Positions 54,427-64,000 are shown, counted from the first letter of the stretch. The stretch: 64,000 bases of DNA from Epiperipatus broadwayi (GCA_028023455.1 JAQFVV010006703.1:32501-96500); one strand, 5' to 3'. Made by a program: numbers and translations. Notes: a model not told the origin generated them from the letters alone.

Positions 54427-55690
54427 TCACTTAACTTCAACTGCTAGTTGTTTAATATTTATTTTTACTCCCCCAGGCATAGGTGAAACTGGCTTATATT
54501 TCCTGTCTATTTCATGTTTTTTTTTCTGGTCATTTACATGGCTCATTATATTTGACATCTGTTTCTGAATTCCAATTTCTGGGCCTTGCTTTTCTATGTC
54601 CTTTTTTTGATCATCATCACCTCCATCCCCTATTACTGAGCTAATACACAGATTATCACTGACTTTGTCTGGTGGTCTGTCCAGTAGGTTAATATCCATG
54701 TTTAACAACTAAGCTATCTGTTCCATCATATTTAAATTTGCTGTCAATAACATTTGTTTTATTCAGAAAGAAAAAAATATGTCTAATTATCCTAATAATT
54801 TGGCCCTCAGACGTTTGTCAGGTGTTTAAATTTTTTAATTTGGCTGCTTGCCGACAAAAAAATTTTTGAATAGTTTTCGCTCATGTTACTTTTGTATTTT
54901 TCCTGCATTATTTGATACTGGATGGTCTCCTGATGCTCTGCACTCCAGGAATTTCGAATAATCATGTCTTTATATTGATTGAAGGTTGGAGGGTAGTGAA
55001 ATAAAGACTGTTACCAAGCTAATGTCTCCCATTATGATGAGTGCTGGCAGTAGCCAATTTATTGATTTCATTAACTTTGTTTATATGAAAGTAATTCTCC
55101 AAATTTCTTATATGTTTCACTGGAGCCTCCCCTGTTCTTCCTTCAAATGTATGGATTTTTAAAAATTGGTTTATATATGGCTGTGGCAGATGATAAGTTC
55201 CATCAGTCTTTTCTACAGGAGCATCAAGATTATCTCCACTATTCATCATATAGTTGTCTTGTTCCTTTTTAACACTTTCAACCATAATATCTTGTTTATC
55301 CTTGACTTCTGTGTCCTGCTTTGTCTCTTCTTGCCCTAACTTAACTGACTGTCTATTTATTTTATTTGCTTCTATCTCATCCCTCATATTTTGATTAGAT
55401 TTATCATATTTCATTTCCAAATTTTAAAATTTTAACTCTATTTTCTGTAATAATTTGCTTTGTGCATCCTCTGTTTTTTGAAAAATATCTTACTCTTGTT
55501 TAGCCTTGTCTGTTCTCCAACTTTCTAATTCTTCTGGCTATTTAGCAATTTCCTTTCTTACAGAGCTTAATAATTCTTCCATCATTTCTTTTAAACCTTT
55601 CTGCTCCTTCATTTGTTCATTTTCCAGACAGTCTACTCCCTGCTTTTTAGACTGACTAACTGGCATTTCGCTACTTATTGTTTGTTCCAT
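54427..55690 (-). pseudogene. Gypsy-like Gag, frame-broken
   Basis: The reading starts at ATG 55,690 (MEQTISSEMPVSQSKKQG), hits a stop near 55,540 and another near 55,500, then is open 55,420-55,019. That stretch is rich in Lys, Glu and Gln and ends with PYINQFLKIHTFEGRTGEAP and KHIRNLENYFHINK, the usual start of a retrotransposon Gag domain. After a frame change near 55,018 it continues PPTFNQYKDMIIRNSWSAEH and KYKSNMSENYSKIF, as in Gypsy-type capsids. A further open piece (54,708-54,427) is charged and may be the C-terminus. No zinc knuckle is seen. It would have formed the particle shell and is now a pseudogene. Confidence 0.6.
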
Positions 55691-57549
55691 TTTGATTTTT
55701 CCTGCTCTCGTAAGCATTTATCAGTTTATTTTATTTAACTTAAAACTCAAAGTATTCTATCTTATTTCTACTATTTTTACACTAACACTTATTAACTCAA
55801 AACAAAAAAAATATTCTATTTAATTTTGTATAATAAATATGTAGTACACCATGCATTATGTTATCCCCTACTAATCACCTTTTCCTTCAAGCCCATTTCC
55901 CAGATTTCTATAAACAATTTGCTCTCACATGTAATAATATAAAAAAAAATTTCAAATGCCCCATTCTACTTATATGCCCTGCTAATGACAGAATTATTAT
56001 TTTTCACAATAATAAACTCTCACTTGAAAAAAAAAAATCTTTTAACTAAATAATTAAAGCCGTATATTATTTACACAACACCCTCTTTTTTACTTTTACT
56101 TAATTTAGTTCTTAAATAGGTTTTAATATAATGAAAATAATATAAGATTTTTTTTTGCTAACATTACTTTTATATTTACGTTACTTTTCTTTTATTAAGA
56201 AAAGAAAATCAATAGATTTTTGTAAACACTATAATATTGGTTTGTGACTATTATGTTTGGCCATTTTCTGTATCACTTTTATCTTTAAACAATGTTGGGG
56301 ACATTTTCTATAGTGGATTTTCTTTTTAAATTACATTGCTATGCTATTTTCTGTACTGGGCTGACCATTCCAACCTTTATGGTCTTATAAATCTTTCGAC
56401 CCACATATGCACCAAGCATGAAAGTGATGTATGTAATGAAGTAAAATAATGATAATAATTCCCCTGCAAGATTGATGGTTAAATATGAAAAGCAAATATC
56501 TCCAAAAAAAATATTAGAGAAAGGAGATACAACCTAAAAAATGAGGTCAATCGGAACCTTCTCTATTATATCATCCCACACCAGTCTGGTTAATAATACG
56601 GTGGAACTATTTTAATTTACACACTTTTAAAAATACTAAAATATTTTTATTTAGCCTTTAATGCCACTCCTGACAAAGAAATGTATTGTTGGCCCTCCCT
56701 TTTCTTTCCTGAGAGAGTGTGCAAATAAAATGATCACAGTTATATATCATAAGAAAAAAAATATGTTTGGACATAATATATGAGACAATATAATCCCCTG
56801 GTAAGTTATCCCTAGCTAATCATAATTTATTTGTCCTATCTCAGGTTAATGACTTGTTCAATCTGTTTACTTGAAATAACTCTGGTTACATGCTAATGAT
56901 TGAATAAGTAATTTGAAAAGCAAATAAGAGTGGCAGACCATTTTTTTTAAAAAAAAGTTTACTCTTTATTATAACTTTTAAATGTTTTTATCAGGTTAAA
57001 AATGTCACATAATTAAAAAATATATAGTACTTAGATTAAACATCTATTTACAAAAAAGATTTACACAAAGAAAATGTCATTTTAAAATAATTGCATAATG
57101 GGTGTGATCTATACCCCTTTTCCCATGTGAAAAATAATAGTTTAAGAAACAAATGTATGTAATAAATTTGCGTACGAAGAAATGTAATTCATATGGGTAT
57201 TAAATACAATAAAAAACAATACACTAGTTTACATGCATGTCAATTTCCTACCTCTAGGATCACTAAATTATTAATATTTTTACGCATCTTTATGTTTTGA
57301 TGCTTAAATATTTATACATGATACATATCTACATTTATTTATTTTAAATGTATGAATGATGCCTAATAAGAAATATGGCTAATGGATACTTTACGTAAGG
57401 TATCGTCATAGTAAAAGGTTATGAGGTAGAGATTCTCCATGTTGGGAATTTAAATGAGACATGCATGCAACTATTATATAATATAAGTGATGTGATATGA
57501 AGATTACATAAAAGATTATAGTTATGAGTATATAAGAAACACATATTAC
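55691..57549. other. AT-rich noncoding DNA upstream of gag relic
   Basis: No coding motif is seen. On the Gypsy interpretation this would be the long 5' leader of the minus-strand element, or unrelated inserted DNA. A T8A8-type inverted homopolymer pair lies near 56,942-56,957. Confidence 0.45.
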
Positions 57550-57566
57550 TCAGTTATAGAATAATA
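57550..57566 (+). repeat. Target-site duplication, left
   Basis: TCAGTTATAGAATAATA occurs here and again at 58,395-58,411, bounding the hammerhead-repeat insertion exactly. A 17 bp perfect direct repeat at both edges is strong support for one insertion event. Confidence 0.8.
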
Positions 57567-57723
57567 GTAATAATAACAAGTCAGATGTCACATAACTTAT
57601 ATATAGCTTGCACTTACAAATATGTAAAATTAAGAGCGTGCTAATAGCTCTAAACAACCTTTTTTTTTATTTATGATAAATGCTACTACAAGAGAAGGCA
57701 TTCAAATCATTTTTATCTTGGAT

Positions 57724-57781
57724 TGTCCCCATCCCCAGACCGGTTTTGACCTATGGGTCTCTTCAGTGAGGAGTTGGGACA
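57724..57781 (-). ncRNA. Hammerhead ribozyme, core-mutated copy
   Basis: Same architecture as the intact copy at 58,237-58,294, but read on the minus strand. CTGAAGA is intact (57,760-57,766), stem II GACC/GGTC is intact, but the GAAA box reads AAAA: the G is lost at 57,747 (plus-strand T where C is expected). That G is part of the catalytic core, so cleavage should be abolished or very weak. Confidence 0.8.
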
Positions 57782-58145
57782 TTAGATCTAAAAAACCAAC
57801 TCAAGCAAAGCATTTATCTAAAAGATAATTGTTAGAAGAAGATCTGAAACTTTTAGACATCTACATGTCTTTAAAGTCAGCTCTCCAACTGAAAAAATCA
57901 TATGGGCCTGAACTTAATTCAGATACTCCATATATTAGTAGGCTTAGCTCTTTAATTTAGCTAAAGCCACAACAGCAAAATAATAATAGTAATAATAACA
58001 AGTCAGATGTCACATGACTTATATATAGCTTGCACTTACAAATATGTAAAATTAAGAGCGTGCTAATAGCTCTAAACAAGCTTTTTTTTTATTTATGATA
58101 AATGCTACTACAAGAGAAGGCATTCAAATCATTTTTATCTTGGAT

Positions 58146-58203
58146 TGTCCCCATCCCCAGACCGGTTTTGACCTATGGGTCTCTTAAGTGAGGAGTTGGG
58201 ACA
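58146..58203 (-). ncRNA. Hammerhead ribozyme, doubly core-mutated copy
   Basis: Read on the minus strand. The first box is CTTAAGA instead of CTGAAGA (58,182-58,188), losing the core G, and the GAAA box is again AAAA (change at 58,169). Stems I, II and III are otherwise preserved. It shares the second change with the copy at 57,724, so the two minus-strand copies are closer to each other than to the plus-strand one at this site. Confidence 0.8.
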
Positions 58204-58236
58204 AATGCTTTGCTTGAGTTGGTTTTTTAGATCTAA

Positions 58237-58294
58237 TGTCCCAACTCCTCACTGAAGAGACCCATAGGTCGAAACCGGTCTGGGGATGGGGACA
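58237..58294 (+). ncRNA. Hammerhead ribozyme type I, intact core
   Basis: Core box CTGAAGA lies at 58,252-58,258. Stem II is GACC (58,259-58,262) with GGTC (58,267-58,270) and a CATA loop. GAAA is at 58,271-58,274. Stem III is the self-complementary ACCGGT (58,274-58,279) with no loop. The cleavage residue is C58,280. Stem I has an inner helix of six pairs (58,246-58,251 with 58,281-58,286, one G-T pair), an internal loop (AAC against TG), and an outer perfect 6 bp helix TGTCCC/GGGACA (58,237-58,242 with 58,289-58,294). Every canonical core position is met. The loop-less palindromic stem III suggests activity as a dimer, as known for short hammerheads of Penelope-like elements. Confidence 0.85.
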
Positions 58295-58394
58295 ATCCAA
58301 GATAAAAATGATTTGAATGCCTTCTCTTGTAGTAGCATTTATCATAAATAAAAAAAAAAAGCTTGTTTAGAGCTATTAGCATGCTCTTAATTTT

Positions 58395-58411
58395 TCAGTT
58401 ATAGAATAATA
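58395..58411 (+). repeat. Target-site duplication, right
   Basis: A perfect copy of the 17 bp sequence at 57,550-57,566, directly after the end of the inverted hammerhead monomer. It is followed by a short AAAT run. Confidence 0.8.
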
Positions 58412-58834
58412 AATAAATAAATAAATATCAAGAATCTAAACTCATCTGTATTTACAACTGGTATAAGGTTTGACTTTGAGTGGACCACACAGACTACTCC
58501 ATAGGGCAAACAGGTCTTTCTTCTCCATTACACATATCAAAGAGTCCTTGTTATCAGGTCTTGGGTAACTTCTTTTAAGACATTGTAGGGTATCAGGGAT
58601 GAACTGGTGGTGTACTGCTGCTGGTGATATACTGAATGGTTTTATCTATACTGGAACAACTATAATGGCCATCTCTATTAGGTACTTGTTTGAAGATTTA
58701 TAGTTGTACTTCTTGTCAGTAGATAGGTTTTAACACAGCTGATTTTATTATCACTTTCATGCCGTTCTTCTTTTTTTTCTGGCTTTCTTTAAACTTCTTT
58801 ATGATAATATAATATTGGATATTACTCCTTCCTT
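58412..58834. other. No gene seen; somewhat GC-richer
   Basis: About 420 bp between the hammerhead insertion and the minisatellite. No coding motif on either strand. If the flanking repeats are LTRs, this would be leader sequence of the minus-strand element. Confidence 0.45.
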
Positions 58835-59020
58835 AGATTGCTCATAAGCAACTTTGATTTTCTTCCAAAATCTATGGTCTGTTTGCTTGGATTTATCATG
58901 AGTGATTTTCAGTTTTTTTTTCAAAGTCTTTGGTCAGCCTGCTTGGATTGCTCAGGAGCAATTTTAAATTTTTTTTAAATCTATGGTCTGCTTTCTGGAT
59001 AGCTCAGGAACAACTGACTC
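58835..59020 (+). repeat. Imperfect minisatellite, about 3.5 units of 52-56 bp
   Basis: Units start at about 58,835, 58,889, 58,945 and 58,997. Each has GGATTGCTCAGGAGCAA-like sequence (itself a small GCTC...GAGC inverted repeat), then a T-rich stretch, then TCTATGGTCTG. The copies are diverged, so the array is old. Confidence 0.75.
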
Positions 59021-59170
59021 TTCCCACCTAATAGAGGGCACATACTGTTCCCTTTCAACCAATTAAACTACTTCCTATAAGCTATTGCATCAGCCTATAA
59101 TAATTTAAAATATACTTTATACATTTCTTAATTTTATTTGTTACAAAGTATACTTTTTTAATCATGGTAT

Positions 59171-59790
59171 TATACAGTTTCCATCTTAATTAATTAAAGC
59201 ACCTATTATGCTTCATTACATTAGATAAAACAAACTTTTAATTTTTATCTTTAAAACAGATCAAAAGAACAAAATTTCTTTTACCATAAAACATTCCTTT
59301 CCATCTTTTTTTTTTTTTAAAAAAAAATTCCAATTTACCAAAGCTTTTCTTTATAATTAAAAAAAATCAGAATCCATTATAATAAAAATATAAAATTTGA
59401 CATTATATATATATATATAAATAAAAAAACATTTATTAAAAAATAAAAAAAAAACACTTCTGGATACGTATATCAGAACATTACAAATAAAACAAAGATG
59501 TTTCCAACATAAGAAAAAGTCATTACAAACTTAAAACTATTTTTTATGTATTTTTTTTTATAAGATAAATTCGTTAATAATACCACATATACACTTGTAC
59601 TGTGGGTGAAATAAAAATATAGTATAGACCAAACCCAGTTACTTACATCACATATATAAACATTTATACATATGTTTTAATTACAATCTATTTGATTGAT
59701 TTTATATTAAATTCTAATCTTTTAAAGATTAGCTGTGCTGAATTCTCAGCAACAGCCATTTTGTACATGGATGTTATATATATTCTGGCA
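59171..59790 (-). repeat. LTR-like direct repeat, copy 2 (putative 5' LTR)
   Basis: Aligns with 53,039-53,692 from TATACAGTTT through GTACATGGATGTTA and ATTCTGGCA. Its minus-strand start (TTGCCAG or TGCCAG) touches a TA-centred palindrome. Distance to the gag relic start is about 3.5 kb, long for a leader, partly explained by the hammerhead insertion and the minisatellite. No primer-binding site is recognised next to its minus-strand end. Confidence 0.55.
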
Positions 59791-59825
59791 ATATATATAT
59801 ATATATATATATATATATTGCCAGA
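59784..59825. repeat. TA-centred palindrome TCTGGCA...TGCCAGA
   Basis: TCTGGCAATA, (TA)n, TATTGCCAGA: a perfect palindrome of 42 bp, followed by another TA tract interrupted by CCGA (to about 59,862). One arm is the outer end of the LTR-like repeat; the other arm is its inverted copy. Confidence 0.85.
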
Positions 59826-59862
59826 TATATATATATATATATATATCCGATATATATATATA

Positions 59863-62378
59863 TTGTGACCTTCCAGGTTGGCACCAGGAAGAAATGTGGG
59901 AAGTTCACATTTGTGTTAAGAGTGGGTAAAAATAATTATCTTAGAAAAATGAATTGTGATGTAATTTGCTATTTAAAGTTAAGTTTTAAAAAATTAAAAC
60001 TTTTTAAGTTTGATGTACTGGTTGGTAAAATTTTGATTTTTTATGTCTAGTAGTGGAAGAGGAAGATAGAAAAACATCAGGGAATGTTGCTATAAAAATA
60101 AAGTTAATAGGAAAGCTATAGCAGGTGTTGTTCATTGGTGCTCTAAATTATTGTTTACTCCAATCCAAGATTTAGCTTGTATATGGGAATGTATGTTCAT
60201 TTTTGCATCACCTTACACTTTATCCATCTTTTACACAATTACTTATAATGCCTAGGTTGTAATCGTAAAATTTACATGCAAGGCAAAACAGATATACTCA
60301 TATATATAATTGATTAGAATGATTTTCTTATGTATATTTTATTTATTATTTACTGGTTATGTATTGTTTATAATATTACATTTGGAATGTAAAGATTATC
60401 TGTGTATTATTGGATAACATTTGTAAATTAATATTTAATATTTAATATATTATTTCCTTATTATTTTAATACTCTATTGTTGACATTTTATAAAACAAGC
60501 AAATTCTGGCTTGTTGCCAAAGTTGATTGATAATAAAAAAAGAGAGCATGAGAGTGGTGGACAAGAAAAAAAAAGTTTTAGAACGCACTACTTAAGAAAA
60601 ATAATTCTAACATGAAAAAATAAATCCTGCAAGGTCCCAGCTCTAGTTTCTTATCAGCCAATGATTGGAATTTGCTATAGTTAAAATGCTTGAATGCTAC
60701 GTAAGATTATTAATTATAGTTTATTTAATGTATTTGTTATAAATCAATAATACTTGGGATTATAGAAAACATTATTAAAAATGAAGATGATCAAGAAAAA
60801 CAGTATTCAACACCATTGGAGAATGCTTTTTATAATTTTATTTTAAAAAGGCTACTCTTTATATTACACAGAGTAAAATTAAAAAGAATGAATTTATTTA
60901 ATTTTTCTTGTTTTTCTATATAGTAAAGAATTTATTATTCGCATGTATAAAAAAAACAAATAATGAAATGCATCAATGAATGCCAGTTAGTAATTGCCTA
61001 TAGTAACTATATATTGAAATAGAGGAATTGTTAACAATGGGAATAAAAATTATATCAAGTTTAAAATTAAAAGGATAAAATCATAAAACTTTACTAGAAT
61101 CGTTTCACCAAATCGAAGGTTTTATTTCGGGTGATTAATAAAATAATTCTAGTGCATGCTAATGTATTTATAATGTTTATTACAAGATTTTCAATATTGG
61201 AAACTTTCACAGTTATATCAAGTAATGTTTCAACTATTAGGATTAACCTTTTTGTTCGTGATTTATTTATTATTATCAGAAGCAGCGTATACTTCGTTGA
61301 CATTTCAAACTTCAAATTTTCAAGTTTAATAATTCAACATCTAATGGATTAGTATATATATATATATTTGTTTATACTAGAAATGTAATATTTATTTATT
61401 TATTTATTTTTTAAAACTAAGGTAACTGGTTATGATTATAATAAGACAATATATTGTCTTATATGATATAGAAATCATTTAATACATAAATTTTTTATTC
61501 GAATGTGTGTGCACTGTTATAAATACTAGTATTATTATTGTTTGCAAATTATACTTTATTTATTTCAATTGTTTCATAAATAAGTTAGTAAATATTATGA
61601 TTGATAAATGTATTATATTTATAACATTTAAAGGCACACATATTCGAAAATATAGGTTATAAAGAAATAGTGAAGAAAACTATTATTAAAGTTATTGTTT
61701 ACAAATAATTATTAAATCTTATAACATATACTAATATCATATTTTTTTCATTTTTACAAAAATTCATCCTTCAGTATAAATGAGATATTAGCTTGAGAAC
61801 TGTATTTTTGTCTAAGTAAGAAAAGAGGTATTATAGTTACTAGCAAGATGTATAAAATAAGATTTTTCTTTTGTTATTTTGTCTTTTGTTTACAATAAAT
61901 GTTTTATTAAATTAATATCCCATATGAATTGTTTTATTATATGTGTTTGATTCTCCATTTTCACACACACATATGGTTAACATAATATAGTTATAGAATG
62001 TAGGGGTTTGCCAGTGTAAGTCAATTTATTTAATCTATCTGGAGTTCATAATTCTCCATATTACAAGGTCAATAATATATTTTACTTTGCTTAAAATAGA
62101 TGATGATGTAGGTAAAAAGATACCCAATCTTCATCATTTTCTATCCTGTAATAAATGTGACAATTAACAATTTTGCAATTGTTTTTATAATTGGATAAAT
62201 GCTTGGGATTTGATTAAATTAGTATTACAGAATTGGTATCTATAAATGTTCTATTACCCTTATTTGCATCCTATATGAATACCATATCCTATAACCTAAA
62301 CTGAGCTAAGCCATAGAGTAATTAGGGCATAAGAATCTTTTAAATAAGTAAAAAAGGCAATTTACAGTTATAAATTTA
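59863..62378. other. AT-rich noncoding DNA, no gene seen
   Basis: Open frames at 59,865-60,050 and 61,094-61,352 are AT-driven and overlap on opposite strands, without motifs. A small ACAATA-type palindrome lies at 61,441-61,462 and an ATTT run at about 61,392-61,410. Nothing else recognised. Confidence 0.55.
61441..61462. repeat. Short palindrome ATAAGACAATA...
   Basis: A perfect 22 bp palindrome, ATAAGACAATA joined to TATTGTCTTAT. It has the ACAATA...TATTGT frame of the other TA-centred palindromes but almost no TA expansion, so it could represent the unexpanded state. Confidence 0.75.
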
Positions 62379-62409
62379 TTCTATCTTGTATAGAATTGGC
62401 ACCTGGGCA
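62379..62409 (+). repeat. Dispersed repeat end, copy 2
   Basis: TTCTAT...ATAGAA followed by TTGGCACCTGGGCA, matching 8,637-8,668 in the same orientation. Similarity downstream is weak, so only a short conserved terminus is visible. Confidence 0.5.
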
Positions 62410-63496
62410 GTTAACTATACATAAAGTAATATAGATGAAGAATACAGAGGTTACAGGGTAGGTTAAGTGGGGTCCAATGTGGATGGCACAATATATACAT
62501 AGAGGCCACAGCTGCCAAGGGTTTAAATGGCTGTCCAATCATGGGGCCTTATTTAATTAAATCTTATATCCTGTAGACTGTTTATTTTTTTGTTGGTTTA
62601 ATTGGGTAAATGACGCTATGTGGCAATGTGATTAGTGAATGATAGTGGAGTGGAATGATAGCCAGCATGTTAGAATTGATTGATGATTATTGTAGATAGG
62701 AATAAATGGCTGGTCCAATGTTTGGAGCCCAATATATTTAGGCTATAAATGGACATCTAACTGTGGCATGATATATATTGTCATATACCTGAGATGAGAA
62801 GTAATACAGTAACTTTAGAATTATTTCATTCCTGTTTAAATATACAGTTATTGAAAAATTGGCTCCACAATGGAATCAAGTTGGTAGTTTTTTTATTCAA
62901 GGATTTTTTATGTGAATCTGGAAGATTAATACAAATGTTTGATAAAATGGAACTAGGGATAAATGATACACCAACTGGGGTTCAGAATAAGCCAATTAGG
63001 GCTCAAGGTACACCACATACCTGAGAGATGTGTAGTATATATATTGATGTCAGATGTATAGTTTAAAAAAAAGAGAAGCATTTTTTTGTGTGTATATTTT
63101 TTTTAATATATAGAAATATATTAACCTTATGTTTAGGTGATGATGGTTACTGTTATTGAATTTTTTTTATGATGAGAAATAAATAATCATAAAACAACTT
63201 AGTTTGAATTTAGAATTATATTGATGGTGTTAAATTGTAGAGTAGTAATTTTATCCATATTTGGAAAATTTGTGTTTTAGAAAATCTAGGAATTTGAAGG
63301 CTAGATTGGATATTTGGTTGTTGGAGTTTGGATGGTTCTATTGCAAGTATTGATGATGGATGGGGAAGTTTTGTTATTGTCTTGAGGATGTGATGTAATC
63401 ATGAAACCTGTGACTGATTGATGTCATTTACTGTTCCAACCCAAATTATGATATCCATTGTTAGTTATCAAGAAGCAGTTAACAGTAGTCCTGCCA
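62410..63496. other. Noncoding DNA, somewhat GC-richer, no gene seen
   Basis: 62.4-62.8 kb and 63.3-63.5 kb are richer in G on the plus strand (GG and TGG words). The 76-codon frame at 62,794-63,024 has no recognisable motif. No RNA gene seen. Confidence 0.5.
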
Positions 63497-63616
63497 TTAT
63501 TTTGTCTCTAAGACTCCAGAGAGAGAGCAAGGCATAGTTCTTTCTAATATATATGTAATATTTGTCTCTAAGACTCCCAAAGATGAGCAAAACAATATTT
63601 ATAAATAATAGCCCCT
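63497..63616 (+). repeat. 60 bp tandem duplication
   Basis: TTTGTCTCTAAGACTCC starts at about 63,500 and again exactly 60 bp later, followed in both by (A/G)AGA-rich sequence and GAGCAA. The second halves of the units differ, so the duplication is moderately old. Confidence 0.75.
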
Positions 63617-64000
63617 AAGAATTGGATGTAAGCAGAGCAGTGCGATAGTGTTTGCAGTAAAATATTATGGGTTGTAGTAGTTTAAAGTGATTAAAATGGG
63701 GCGATCATCTGAATGTTCATGGAACATTATCTGCTTTGAGAGCAGTGATGGAATTCTTCTGTCTATCTCAAAGTTGTGAACTGCTAATCATTCTTTTGGC
63801 TGTTGGTATCTGTTGGATCTTTAGAAGAATGGATGAGTATATAACTTAAATATATAGCTCATTCTTAAATAGCTATTTTGTTTATTCTTATGCAAAGGTT
63901 GGCATCTTCCATATTTAATTAAAAATTGTATGTCTGTTATCATAGTAAATGCATATCATCATTAATTTTATTTTGGTTATAAAATTCTTTTTTTGGGGGG
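63617..64000. other. Window end, no gene seen
   Basis: Mixed AT-rich sequence without open frames of note. The last bases are a T run followed by six G, unusual for this window and possibly the edge of a simple repeat that continues outside. Confidence 0.5.

Larger units (their letters stand above)
57567..58394 (-). mobile_element. Retrozyme-like insertion: tandem plus inverted 422 bp hammerhead monomers
   Basis: Inside a 17 bp target-site duplication lie one and a partial tandem copies of a 422 bp monomer on the minus strand (ribozymes at 57,724-57,781 and 58,146-58,203, exactly 422 bp apart) and a shorter inverted copy on the plus strand (58,204-58,394, ribozyme at 58,237-58,294). No ORF is present. 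Small tandem hammerhead monomers mobilised by Penelope-like machinery are known in animals as retrozymes. LTR-only Penelope copies with inverted repeats would look similar. The copies are close in sequence, so the insertion is not very old. Confidence 0.7.

Noticed and set aside
63980-64000. T run followed by six G at the window end
   Set aside because: Too short to interpret; may be a simple repeat or a sequencing edge.

Overview
This 64 kb window is very AT-rich eukaryotic DNA, roughly 70% A+T or more by eye. I see no gene that looks like a host gene and no bacterial-type gene organisation. Every protein-coding trace I can recognise belongs to a retroelement. The mixture (Jockey-type LINE, RTE LINE, a LINE with a CCHC-finger ORF1, a Penelope-like element with a GIY-YIG domain, a Gypsy-like gag, hammerhead-ribozyme repeats and foldback MITEs) points to an invertebrate animal. 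The Jockey-type copies make an arthropod a reasonable but weak guess. The window is probably intergenic or the inside of a very large intron.

Layout. 1-9.9 kb: unique-looking AT-rich DNA with (TA)n tracts, a TA-centred palindrome and a short dispersed repeat. 9.9-23.3 kb: a 'train' of related LINEs joined by (TAA)n blocks. It holds a structurally full-length copy A1 (ORF1, endonuclease/RT ORF2, 3' tail), the 5' part of a second copy A2 in the same direction, a 183 bp hairpin MITE, a truncated Penelope-like element on the minus strand, the 3' part of a diverged subfamily (copy B), and copy C, which shows the 5' inversion typical of twin priming. 23.3-26.7 kb: a 5'-truncated Jockey-type LINE on the minus strand, lying between two (TAA)n-type arrays. 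27-34 kb: no genes seen. 34.08-34.21 kb: another hairpin MITE. 34.26-37.25 kb: a nearly complete RTE-type LINE on the minus strand with few lesions. 37.5-37.65 kb: two TA-centred palindromes. 37.7-51.5 kb: no genes, one foldback repeat near 48.1 kb. 51.5-52.8 kb: a ~396 bp (TAA)n block followed by a 5'-truncated Jockey fragment. 52.8-59.8 kb: a pair of ~620-650 bp direct repeats (possible LTRs) flanking a broken Gypsy-like gag on the minus strand. The interval between them also holds an insertion with a 17 bp target-site duplication. 59.8-64 kb: AT-rich DNA with a 60 bp tandem duplication.

The most interesting object is the insertion at 57,567-58,394. It consists only of copies of a 422 bp monomer, two in tandem on the minus strand and one partial copy inverted on the plus strand. 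Each carries a hammerhead ribozyme. The plus-strand ribozyme (58,237-58,294) has an intact core and a base-paired stem I with an internal loop. Both minus-strand ribozymes carry core mutations. Structure, period and target-site duplication fit a metazoan 'retrozyme' (a small non-autonomous, Penelope-related hammerhead retroelement). The Penelope-like fragment at 17 kb carries the kind of RT/GIY-YIG protein thought to mobilise such elements, with a decayed hammerhead-like motif beside it.

The second main story is the LINE train. Copies with different histories are joined end to end through (TAA)n tails and share a 3'-terminal motif, which suggests either insertion preference for (TAA)n or repeated landing in earlier tails. 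All calls come from reading the sequence. No database comparison or folding program was run.
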